Assembly: GCA_965220305.1 (NCBI GenBank)
Contig: OZ244817.1
Span: 124,001-188,000 of the forward strand
Source: G965220305 sp965220305
GTDB taxonomy: Bacteria > Chloroflexota > Dehalococcoidia > Lucifugimonadales > UBA3495
Length of the DNA: 64,000 nt
Direction: 5' to 3'
Shown piece after piece: positions 49,729-57,572 of the stretch. Under the pieces are notes generated by a model. The model was not told the DNA's origin, made no database searches, and saw only the letters and a list, made by a program, of their open reading frames with translations. The position numbers were made by a program, and so were the translations under genes. How positions within the stretch are numbered: position 1 is the stretch's first letter; the number at the start of each line of letters is the position of its first letter.

Positions 49729-51543
49729 ATGGCACATCAGAAATTGCGAAAGGCCAAAGTGCTGGTGATGACACCTCTGGTGCTGCTCTTGTTGGTCACT
49801 ATCGCCTGTGGGTCGGCGGCGGAACCGCAAGTGCAACCGCAGGTAATTGAGAAAGAGGTCATCAAGGAAGTGCCGGTAGAGAAGGAGGTGGTAAAGGAGG
49901 TGGCGGTGGAGAGGGTGGTGTTTGCCACCCCTGTAGCTGGGGTGCACTTAACCGGGAGACCGGACTGGGTGAGCATCGGGGCGGACCACCACTACAACGG
50001 AGATCTTACCTTTGTGCATACCGGGGGGCCGGGCTTCTTGGACCTCCACTACGGGGCCAGCGCCACTAGCACCTTAACGCCCTCGGGGAAGCGGTTCAAC
50101 CAACTGCTGATGTACGACCCAACCAGTACCAAGGAGATCATCGGGGATCTAGCGGAGAGTTGGGAGGTAAAGGATGACGGGCTCACTTACATCTTCCACC
50201 TCCACGACGCCACATGGCACGACGGCAGTCCGGTCACCGCTGATGACATCGTGTACAGCCTGAACCGGATGGCCCAGCCCGGCGTGACCCGGGGCCGGGT
50301 GCCGGCAATTCGAACGTTTTACGACTACCCCAACGCGGACGCAATAGACGAAAAGACAGTGAAGATGCCGCTGAAGTATCCCTCGGCGACTGCCCTGGGT
50401 TGGCTGGCGGTAGACTACTTCGCCATGTACCCCAGAGCCTTGGAGAATGTGAGCCAGGATGACTTCAACTGTTGCTTTGAAAACTCCTTCGGCTCCGGCC
50501 CGTGGATCTTCGACAACTGGAAGAAGGGGGACTCGTACCGGTTTGACCGTTACGACAACTACTTCAAGAACCCGCAGCCCTACTTTGATGGGCTGAAGGT
50601 ATTCATCATCAAAGACTACGCGCGGCGGCTGGCTACACTGAAGACCCGGCAGGTCATGGGCCTCTATTACATGACGGGCAGCAACCTGCCGCAAGACATG
50701 ATTCAGATACAGAAGGAAACCGGCGGGCAGATGCGGTTTGCGAAATCCGGCACCGGTTCCACCCTAGTCGTGTGGCTCCACTGGAGCCGGCCCCCCTTAG
50801 ACGACCCTCGGGTGCGGAAGGCAATCTACTTGGCTCTCGACCGCCAAGAGATTTCCGATATTGCCACCGCGGGCACCGGCGTCGCCGGCTCCTTCTTCCC
50901 GCCCGGGTATGCCACCAGCTTCGACGAGATAGCGCAGTTGCCAGGCTTCCGGCAACCCAAGGACCAGGACTTGGCCGAGGCCAAAAAGTTGATGGTCGAG
51001 GCGGGTTTCCCCGACGGTTTCAAGCTCACCTTTAACACAGGCTCGGGCAAAGAAGCCAGGACCGTTGCCGAGGTAGTAGCTGCCCAGTTGAAGGAGAAGT
51101 TCAACATTGATGTGGTTATCCAGGCACACGACACCGCCACCTACTACGCCAACATGCGGGACGGCACCCATGACCTTAGCACCGGTGGCACCGGGCTTTA
51201 CTTCAAAGAGCCGGAAGTCATCCTGGCCCAATTTCTGTTCAAGGATACCCTGCGAAACCCCCATAACTGGGAGCATTCCAGGATCAACGAACTGATAGAC
51301 CTCCAGGCGAGGGAGTTGAACCCCGAGGTCCGCCAAGGGATGTACAAAGAGATGGCGGAGATCCTGCACCAGGGGGAAGGCCACTACATTCCCATCTACT
51401 GGACCAACAGATACGGGTCCTATGACTACCGGATACAGAACTTTAGGCCAGCCTACCACCCCCATACCATCTGGAGATGGGACCATGTATGGTGGGACCC
51501 CAACGCCCCAGTGCCCAGCCCAGATGCGCCGCCTATGCAGTGA
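49729..51543 (+). CDS. ABC transporter family 5 solute-binding lipoprotein, paralogue 3
   Basis: A 604-residue paralogue, closest to the other two in the stalk and C-terminal half. Lipobox Cys follows VLLLLVTIAC; the stalk reads EKEVIKEVPVEKEVVKEV. Differences against the other two cluster around residues 325-360 (YYMTGSNLPQDMIQIQKETG) and near 470 (VVIQAHDTATYYANM). It directly precedes the permease genes and is the paralogue most likely to serve them, although all three may. ATG at 49729 follows GAGGAGG. Confidence 0.93.
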   Translation: MAHQKLRKAKVLVMTPLVLLLLVTIACGSAAEPQVQPQVIEKEVIKEVPVEKEVVKEVAVERVVFATPVAGVHLTGRPDWVSIGADHHYNGDLTFVHTGGPGFLDLHYGASATSTLTPSGKRFNQLLMYDPTSTKEIIGDLAESWEVKDDGLTYIFHLHDATWHDGSPVTADDIVYSLNRMAQPGVTRGRVPAIRTFYDYPNADAIDEKTVKMPLKYPSATALGWLAVDYFAMYPRALENVSQDDFNCCFENSFGSGPWIFDNWKKGDSYRFDRYDNYFKNPQPYFDGLKVFIIKDYARRLATLKTRQVMGLYYMTGSNLPQDMIQIQKETGGQMRFAKSGTGSTLVVWLHWSRPPLDDPRVRKAIYLALDRQEISDIATAGTGVAGSFFPPGYATSFDEIAQLPGFRQPKDQDLAEAKKLMVEAGFPDGFKLTFNTGSGKEARTVAEVVAAQLKEKFNIDVVIQAHDTATYYANMRDGTHDLSTGGTGLYFKEPEVILAQFLFKDTLRNPHNWEHSRINELIDLQARELNPEVRQGMYKEMAEILHQGEGHYIPIYWTNRYGSYDYRIQNFRPAYHPHTIWRWDHVWWDPNAPVPSPDAPPMQ

Positions 51544-51677
51544 CGGCAGTACGCAGGCCGGTAAATGGTGAGCCTGACTGAAGGTATAACCCCGCCAAAG
51601 TAACGTGTGCGTCGCGAGGGTGAACTGGACAGCCGGCTGATGGGTAGGTGCCAGGAGTTTAAAAACAGGGAGGAGCG

Positions 51678-52637
51678 ATGAGAGCCTACGCGGCGAGGAG
51701 GATTGGCCTGTTCATTCCCACCATGTTCCTGACCACGGTACTTGTGTTCGTCCTCTTTTTCATGGTTCCAGGGGATGCCGCCCTGATGATCCTCACCGGA
51801 GAGGAAGGAGCGGGGGCGGTTACCGACGCGGACCTGGACAAGCTACGCAGCGAGCTGGGCTTGGACCGACCGGTCCATGTCCAGTACGGGTCGTGGGTGT
51901 GGGGCGTCCTGCAAGGGGACTTGGGGACCTCTATATGGTATCGCACACCAGTGACAAGTGAGCTTAGGGATAAGTTTGCGGTTACTCTGCAACTGGCGGT
52001 CATGGCTATCCTAATGGCTTTTGTGGTCGCGGTGCCATTGGGGGTGGTATCCGCAGTGCGTCAGGATACCTGGCTAGATTACTTGAGCCGGGGTTTTACC
52101 CTGTTCGGGATAGGCCTGCCCACCTTCTGGCTGGCCATCCTCATCATTTATGCATTGGCCTACGGGTTTGACTGGCTACCTCCTTTGGGGTACGCCACCT
52201 TCTGGGAGGACCCTCTTCTAAACCTTCAGCAGTTAGCCTTCCCAGCACTAGCCATTGCTTTCCACGATTTGGCGTTTACCGCTCGGGTTACCCGCTCGTC
52301 CATGCTCGAAGTGCTACGTGAGGACTACGTAAGGACCGCGCGGGCCAAGGGTCTCCAGGAGGTGATGGTTCTAGGGCGCCATGCCTTGAAGAACGCCATT
52401 CTCCCTGTCATCACCGTCTCAGGCTACCAATTTGCGCGCCTGCTGGGTGGGACAATTATCGTCGAGACCATCTTCGTTATTCCTGGCCTGGGGGCTTTTG
52501 TGATCGAAAGCATCATCCATCGGGATTTTGTAGTGCTGCAGGCGGTAATCCTGCTCACGGCGGCAGTGGTGCTGACCTTGAACTTGTTGATTGACCTGTT
52601 CTATGGCGTCCTGGACCCTAGGATTCGTTACCAGTAA
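51678..52637 (+). CDS. ABC transporter permease, DppB/OppB type
   Basis: A 319-residue inner-membrane permease: an N-terminal membrane segment (RRIGLFIPTMFLTTVLVFVL), the conserved VPGDAALMI loop and ELGLDRPVHVQYGSWVWGVLQGDLG, then five more segments with the EAA-like loop VRTARAKGLQEVMVLGRHALKNA. ATG at 51678 has GGGAGGAGCG. It makes the transmembrane channel with the next gene. The two ATPase genes (dppD, dppF) that usually follow are not in the cluster, so ATPases must come from elsewhere. Confidence 0.93.
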   Translation: MRAYAARRIGLFIPTMFLTTVLVFVLFFMVPGDAALMILTGEEGAGAVTDADLDKLRSELGLDRPVHVQYGSWVWGVLQGDLGTSIWYRTPVTSELRDKFAVTLQLAVMAILMAFVVAVPLGVVSAVRQDTWLDYLSRGFTLFGIGLPTFWLAILIIYALAYGFDWLPPLGYATFWEDPLLNLQQLAFPALAIAFHDLAFTARVTRSSMLEVLREDYVRTARAKGLQEVMVLGRHALKNAILPVITVSGYQFARLLGGTIIVETIFVIPGLGAFVIESIIHRDFVVLQAVILLTAAVVLTLNLLIDLFYGVLDPRIRYQ

Positions 52638-52721
52638 GACAGTCTGGCTTGCAGCAACTTCCGTAGTACTAACCATAGCATGTCAGGGAACCAAGTCAGG
52701 CCTGTTGAAGGAGAGGGGAAT

Positions 52722-53657
52722 ATGAACGATAGTCAGGGCGTCCAGGCTCGGTCACAGTCGGGACTCAGCGCGTCCGTTTTGGCTCCGGTAGTTGGCATGG
52801 CCCATTGGCTAAACCGCTTTGCTCGGGCAAAGCCCCTGGGAGCTATAGGCGGTGCGATAACGGTTCTACTGGTTGTGATGGCCTTGCTGGCTAACATCGT
52901 CGCCCCCTACGGCCCCAAGGAGTCCGCCAACCCTGCGGGCACCCAGAGGTTTGATTTCGTCCACTTGCCGCCGCAGGCGTCCTATCCGATGGGCACCGAT
53001 CACGCGGCCAGAGACGTGCTGAGTCGGATAATTCACGGGGCCCGTATCTCCCTTATGGTGGGCTTCGGCAGTGTATTGATTGGTGTATCCGCGGCGTTCG
53101 TTCTGGCGGTGGTCACCACCTACGCGGGAGGATGGGTTGACCTTTCCTTCCAGCGCTTGGTGGACGCTATGATAGCCTTGCCCGGCCTAATCATCGCTCT
53201 AGCCATTGTGGCGGTGCTCGGATCGTCTTTGCAAAACGTGATGATCGCCATCATCATAGGGATGCTGATGCCGGTGGTTCGCACAGTCCGTTCTCAGGTA
53301 CTTTCCGTCAAGGAGCTGGACTACGTTTTGGCAGCAAGAGCCATCGGAGCTTCCTCCAAGCGGATCGTCTTCCGGCATATAACGCCTAACTGCATGGCTA
53401 TCGCACTAGTGGTGGGTACGTACTATCTGGGGGCCGCCATTCTTATCGAGGCCTCCCTCAGCTTCCTGGGCGTAGGCGTCCCACCGGATGTACCTAGTTG
53501 GGGTGGGATGCTTAAGCGCGCCGCCGAGGAGCACGTCAGAACGGCCCCCTGGGTGGCAATGTTTCCTGGTTTGGCTATCTTTGTGGTGGTATTCGGGTTC
53601 AACTTGCTGGGGGACTCACTCAGGGACGTGTGGGACCCCAAGCTGAGGGGCCGGTAG
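52722..53657 (+). CDS. ABC transporter permease, DppC/OppC type
   Basis: A 311-residue partner permease. The start is ATG at 52722 because of the strong AAGGAGAGG upstream; the open frame begins at 52680. Typical landmarks are GPKESANPAGTQRFDFVHLP, YPMGTDHAARDVLSRIIHGA, and the EAA loop YVLAARAIGASSKRIVFRHI, then LIEASLSFLGVGVPPDVPSW and DSLRDVWDPKLRGR at the C-terminus. Followed by a terminator hairpin, so it is the last gene of the transporter cluster. Confidence 0.93.
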   Translation: MNDSQGVQARSQSGLSASVLAPVVGMAHWLNRFARAKPLGAIGGAITVLLVVMALLANIVAPYGPKESANPAGTQRFDFVHLPPQASYPMGTDHAARDVLSRIIHGARISLMVGFGSVLIGVSAAFVLAVVTTYAGGWVDLSFQRLVDAMIALPGLIIALAIVAVLGSSLQNVMIAIIIGMLMPVVRTVRSQVLSVKELDYVLAARAIGASSKRIVFRHITPNCMAIALVVGTYYLGAAILIEASLSFLGVGVPPDVPSWGGMLKRAAEEHVRTAPWVAMFPGLAIFVVVFGFNLLGDSLRDVWDPKLRGR

Positions 53658-53701
53658 GGGGCGACTGCGCTTTATTAGGGGACATTTCCCAGCGCAAGTA
53701 A

Positions 53702-53733
53702 AAGACCCGGCCGCTTGCTAAGGGCCGGGTCTT
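53702..53733 (+). terminator. Terminator hairpin after the transporter cluster, possibly bidirectional
   Basis: An 11-base-pair stem (53702-53712 with 53723-53733) 45 bases after dppC, with T-rich sequence on the plus side. On the minus strand the stem is also followed by TTTTACTT, so it may stop transcription of the tRNA-Sec gene from the other side. Confidence 0.8.
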
Positions 53734-53760
53734 CCTGTTTGGTCTACCGAAGGATCCAAT

Positions 53761-53857
53761 TGGCGGGAGTGCGAGGGAGTCGAACCCACCTACCCCGCTC
53801 GTCACGAGGCATAACGGATTTGAAGTCCGCAAGAGCCACCGGGCCCCATCCACTCCC
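53761..53857 (-). tRNA. selC: tRNA-Sec (anticodon TCA)
   Basis: A 97-base tRNA including the encoded CCA. The anticodon loop is CTTCAAA with the TCA anticodon and a five-pair stem (GCGGA with TCCGT, one wobble). The long D stem (six pairs, loop CGGT), extended variable arm and TTCGACT T-loop fit bacterial tRNA-Sec. The acceptor stem GGGAGTGG pairs with GCACTCCC except at the eighth pair (G opposite G), and one T-stem pair is U opposite U. Those two mismatches are unusual for the 13-base-pair acceptor/T helix. Downstream of trxA on the same strand, 18 bases away, possibly co-transcribed. Confidence 0.93.
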
Positions 53858-53875
53858 CCGTGCTAAGGTTGACGG

Positions 53876-54205
53876 CTAACTGTCCAGGACGGAATCGATC
53901 TTCCGTTTCAAGGCTCCCTTGGGCATCGCGCCGATAACCTGGTCCACCGGCTTCCCCTCTTTGAAGAAGATGAGAGCGGGGATGCTGCGGATGCCGTACT
54001 GCATCGCAATATTAGGGCTGTTGTCCACGTCCAACTTGGCAACGTTTAGCTTTCCGCCATATTCTATGGCCAGGTCATGGACTGCTGGGGCGATCATCTT
54101 GCAGGGGCCGCACCACTCTGCCCAGAAATCCACCAATACCGGCAATTCCGAATTTATGACGCTGTCTTCCCAAGTGCTCTCGGTAACCTCAATAGGCTCG
54201 GGCAT
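53876..54205 (-). CDS. trxA: Thioredoxin
   Basis: A 109-residue thioredoxin. WAEWCGPCK places the redox Cys at positions 32 and 35, with the usual DVDNSPNIAMQYGIRSIPAL (cis-Pro) and GAMPKGALKRKID end. The start at 54205 has GGAGG upstream; the frame is open further to 54256, but the family begins here. Cytosolic disulfide reductase. It is followed at once by the tRNA-Sec gene, and no selenocysteine codon is present in the thioredoxin itself. Confidence 0.94.
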   Translation of the reverse strand: MPEPIEVTESTWEDSVINSELPVLVDFWAEWCGPCKMIAPAVHDLAIEYGGKLNVAKLDVDNSPNIAMQYGIRSIPALIFFKEGKPVDQVIGAMPKGALKRKIDSVLDS

Positions 54206-54282
54206 GCTAACCTCCGGGTAATTTACTGGCTGGCAAATGAAGTAGCGCCCTTTCATCGGGGCGCTGCCACTACTGCCAACAG

Positions 54283-54309
54283 TTTATAACGGAGTCCCAG
54301 CAGGGTCAA
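54283..54309 (-). promoter_or_regulatory. Possible promoter of trxA and tRNA-Sec
   Basis: On the minus strand TTGACC (54304-54309) and TATAAA (54283-54288) are 15 bases apart, a little short; shifting the -10 two bases gives TAAACT with 17. A hairpin (AGCGCCC with GGGCGCT) lies in the leader. The IS66 element starts only 16 bases upstream of the -35. Confidence 0.4.
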
Positions 54310-54324
54310 CCGTATCCCCACCTT

Positions 54325-55780
54325 GTAACTGTTCAGACTTGGTGAGGCGAATTTGGCGAAGCCCGACGGCGGGTTGAAAAATGGTGGCGGTCGGGGCGGA
54401 GTTGTGGCATAAAGGGACAATGGAAACAGGGTTGGACTTGGACCAGGCGAGCCGGGAAACTCTGCTGGCGGTTATCGCGGAACAGCAGGGAGTTATCTCC
54501 GAACTGCGCCGGCGGGTGGAGGACCTGGAAGCCCGGCTGTCCGGCGGCGGGCCGGGGTCCAGGATGCCGGGCCACAAACCGGCCGCCCGGCGCAAGAAGG
54601 CGGCGGGGGAAGAAAAGAAGCCCCGCAGGAAGCGCCCCCACGGCTTTGCCCGGCCGCGGATGGAACCCACGGGGCAGGTAGTCCACGCTCCGGAATTTTG
54701 CCCCGAATGCCATACTGCCCTGAGCGGGGGTTGGGCGCAGCGGACCCGGGAGGTCATCGAACTTCCGGTGTCTCCTGCCGAAGTTACCGAACACGTCTTC
54801 ATCGCCCGGACCTGTCCGCGGTGCCGGAAACGGCGGCGGCCCCAGGCTCCCCTCCGGGGAGTGGCCGCAGGCCGGCAGCGGTTGGGGACCAATCTCGTCA
54901 GCCTGATTGCGGCCCTGCGGGAAGAGGGCCGGCTGCCCCTGAGGACCATCCAGAGGACCATCCAATGGTACCTGCAAACGGCGCATCAGTTGAAACTGAG
55001 CGTGGGCGCCATCGCCGGTGTGGCGCATCAGGTGGCGCCGCAGGCCCGGCCGGCCGTAGCGGAAGCGCTGGAACGCATCCGCGCCAGCCCGGTGGTCCAC
55101 GCCGACGAGACCGGCTGGCGGGAGAACGGAGTCAACGGCTACGTCTGGACCTTCAGCACGTCCACGGAGCGGTACTTCCTGCGCCGGGGCCGGGGCGGGG
55201 CGGTGGTGGACGAGGCCCTGGGCGAGTCCTTCGGCGGGATTCTGGTGAGCGACTGCTACGTAGCCTATCACCACTACCCCGGCTTGAAGCAGCGGTGTTG
55301 GGCCCATCTGTTGCGGGACATCCACAAGCTGAAGGCGCTGTACCCAGAAGACGCCGGTCTTGTCCGGTGGGCCCGGAGAGTGCAACGGCTCTACGCCAAG
55401 GCCGTGGGTTGGGCGGCGGCCGGGGGCTGTTCCTCACGGGAGCAGTTGACGCTGGAAAGGCGGTTGCTTGGGCTGTGCCGCCCCTTCCTGGAGGACCCGC
55501 TGGCCGTCCAGGAAAAACTGTGCCGGCGGATTGAGCGGCACATCAAGGAGTTGTTCGTCTTCGTTTCCCACCCGGAGACGCCATCTGACAACAACGCCGC
55601 GGAACGGAGCCTGCGCCACCTGGTGGTCAGCCGTAAAATCAGCGGCGGCACCCGCTCGGAAGCGGGCAGCGACAGCAAAATGACCCTGGCATCCCTCTTT
55701 GGCGCCTGGCGGGCCCGGGGCCTCAATCCCCTCCTGGAATGCCGCAGGCTCCTGATTTCCCCTCAACTCTGAACAGTTAC
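54325..55780 (+). mobile_element. IS66 family insertion sequence (single-ORF type)
   Basis: Begins GTAACTGTTCAGA (54325-54337) and ends with its complement (55768-55780), fitting the GTAA ends of IS66. The flanking 8-base repeats are CCCACCTT (54317-54324) and ACCACCTT (55781-55788), seven of eight identical, as expected for the 8-base target duplication of this family after one mutation. Only a TnpC-like gene is present, without tnpA or tnpB, as in the ISBst12 group. Confidence 0.9.
54420..55772 (+). CDS. tnpC: IS66 family transposase (TnpC)
   Basis: A 450-residue DDE transposase. N-terminal coiled coil (TLLAVIAEQQGVISELRRRV), a Cys zinc-finger (FCPECHTALSG; RTCPRCRKRRR), then the catalytic core with HADETGWRENG (first Asp), LVSDCYVAYHHYP (second Asp), CWAHLLRDIHKL and SDNNAAERSLRHLVVSRKISGG (Glu). 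ATG at 54420 follows AAAGGGA; the frame is open to 54381. No frame break, so the element may be active. Confidence 0.94.
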   Translation: METGLDLDQASRETLLAVIAEQQGVISELRRRVEDLEARLSGGGPGSRMPGHKPAARRKKAAGEEKKPRRKRPHGFARPRMEPTGQVVHAPEFCPECHTALSGGWAQRTREVIELPVSPAEVTEHVFIARTCPRCRKRRRPQAPLRGVAAGRQRLGTNLVSLIAALREEGRLPLRTIQRTIQWYLQTAHQLKLSVGAIAGVAHQVAPQARPAVAEALERIRASPVVHADETGWRENGVNGYVWTFSTSTERYFLRRGRGGAVVDEALGESFGGILVSDCYVAYHHYPGLKQRCWAHLLRDIHKLKALYPEDAGLVRWARRVQRLYAKAVGWAAAGGCSSREQLTLERRLLGLCRPFLEDPLAVQEKLCRRIERHIKELFVFVSHPETPSDNNAAERSLRHLVVSRKISGGTRSEAGSDSKMTLASLFGAWRARGLNPLLECRRLLISPQL

Positions 55781-55950
55781 ACCACCTTGGTTATACGTGG
55801 AGGAGGCACCCCGGTCTTGTACTTCCGCGCCTCCCCTCGCTGGCGACGAAGCAGGGAGCATATCCCGGCCCGGATCGCCTCTTCGGGACAGCTTCAATGC
55901 CTTCAGCGGCCCCCCGCTGGCGGGGACGACGTTACCTACGGGCGCAAACC

Positions 55951-55979
55951 TTGTAGATAGTGGTACCTGCCTGTATAAT
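55951..55979 (+). promoter_or_regulatory. Sigma-70-type promoter of the lpd gene
   Basis: TTGTAG (55951-55956) and a perfect TATAAT (55974-55979), spaced 17 bases. The leader to the ATG at 56067 is about 80 bases. The stretch 55789-55950 between the IS66 element and this promoter shows no gene. Confidence 0.65.
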
Positions 55980-56066
55980 CTTACCTTTACAGAGGGGCCC
56001 CTAAAAGGGTGATGCAGCCAGAGTTTCGGCTTCTTGCTTCAGTCACCTTTTACCTCGAAGGTGTTG

Positions 56067-57452
56067 ATGGATTCGGACTATGATGTAGTGGTAATTGGCG
56101 CCGGCCCCGGCGGCTACGTATCGGCGATACGCGCTGGCCAGCTAGGCATGAAGACCGCCATCATAGAGAGGGAAGCCCTTGGGGGGGTGTGCCTCAACTG
56201 GGGCTGCATCCCCAGCAAAGCCCTCCTCAAGAACGCCGAAATCCTGTCCTATTTCCACCGGGCCGCCGAATTCGGCTTCCACATGGACAATTTCCACGCA
56301 GACTATTCGGAAGCTATAAACCGCAGCCGGAGGGTCGTTGACCGCAACGTGAGGGGCGTCTCCTACCTGCTGCGCAAGAACAAAGTCGACCACATCACCG
56401 GTTTCGGCACAATGAAGGGCGCCGGCTCCGTTGAAGTGTCGCCCCAGGGGCAACAACTCAAGGCGAAGAACATTATACTCGCCACGGGGGCTAGGCCCCG
56501 CAGTATTCCTCCCCTTCCGGTAGACGGCACCGACGTCATTTCCAGCCGGGAGTCCATCGTCCTCAAGGAACTTCCAGAGTCCATCGTTATCGTTGGCGGC
56601 GGCGCCATCGGCGTGGAATTTGCCTACCTGTATAAAATGTACGGGGTAGAAGTAACCATCGTGGAACTGCTGCCCCGGCTGGTGCCCAACGAGGATGAGG
56701 AAATAAGCCAGGAGTTAGAACGTTCCTTTGCCCGCCAGAAGATAAACGTCGTAACCGGGGCTGCGGTCTCCGGGCTGGAACGAAACGGCAGCAGCCTCAC
56801 CATCAAAGTAACCAAGGATGGCGTAGAGCAATCTCTGGAGTGCGGCAAGGTCCTGGTAGCCACAGGCATTCAACCCAACACCGAAGACATCGGCTTGGAG
56901 CAACTGGGGGTCGAGACTTCCAGTGGGTACATTCAAGTTGACGATATGATGTCCACCAACCTCCCCGGCGTGTACGCCATTGGAGACGTTACCGGGCATT
57001 TGGCCTTGGCCCACGTGGCTTCTGCCCAGGCGGTAACTGCGGTGGAGCACATGGCAGGGTTGGAGCCGCTGTCTTTGGACTATGCCATGATGCCCAGGGC
57101 CACCTACTGCCAGCCCCAGGTTGCCAGTTTCGGATTTACCGAGTCCCAGGCAGTCGAGCGGGGCCATGACGTCAAAATCGGCAAGTTTAACGTCCAGGCC
57201 AATGGCCGGGCCGTCGCCATTGGGGAGACCGAAGGACTGGTCAAGCTAGTGGTGGACGCCAAGTACGGAGAGTTGTTGGGTGGACACATGATTGGCCCCG
57301 AGGTTACCGAGCTTCTGGGTCAACTTTCCCTTACCAAACTTTTGGAAGGAACTACCTTGGAGTTGGGCTGGGCGGTCCATGCCCACCCGACCATCTCAGA
57401 GATTCTCAAGGAGGCGGCGCTGGACGCCCAGGGTCGGGCATTGCACATGTAG
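56067..57452 (+). CDS. lpdA: Dihydrolipoyl dehydrogenase (E3)
   Basis: A 461-residue flavoprotein disulfide reductase: VVVIGAGPGGYVSA (FAD), GGVCLNWGCIPSK with redox Cys42 and Cys47, IVIVGGGAIGVEFAYLY (NAD), GVYAIGDVTGHLALAHVA and the C-terminal catalytic WAVHAHPTISE (His and Glu). It reoxidises lipoyl groups of 2-oxoacid dehydrogenases and glycine cleavage complexes. ATG at 56067 rather than the frame-open 56034 because of conserved SDYDVVVIGAG. First gene of a cluster with the ferredoxin oxidoreductase and an E2. Confidence 0.95.
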   Translation: MDSDYDVVVIGAGPGGYVSAIRAGQLGMKTAIIEREALGGVCLNWGCIPSKALLKNAEILSYFHRAAEFGFHMDNFHADYSEAINRSRRVVDRNVRGVSYLLRKNKVDHITGFGTMKGAGSVEVSPQGQQLKAKNIILATGARPRSIPPLPVDGTDVISSRESIVLKELPESIVIVGGGAIGVEFAYLYKMYGVEVTIVELLPRLVPNEDEEISQELERSFARQKINVVTGAAVSGLERNGSSLTIKVTKDGVEQSLECGKVLVATGIQPNTEDIGLEQLGVETSSGYIQVDDMMSTNLPGVYAIGDVTGHLALAHVASAQAVTAVEHMAGLEPLSLDYAMMPRATYCQPQVASFGFTESQAVERGHDVKIGKFNVQANGRAVAIGETEGLVKLVVDAKYGELLGGHMIGPEVTELLGQLSLTKLLEGTTLELGWAVHAHPTISEILKEAALDAQGRALHM

Positions 57453-57572
57453 GGTTCTCGCGTGGTTGGACGCCTGCTAAGGGTGCAACCTTGAGTAGGA
57501 CGGTAGCTTAAACCAACACGACGACACAACTAAAAAGATTGGTCGCAGCAGCGTATATGGAGGGAACTGTTC

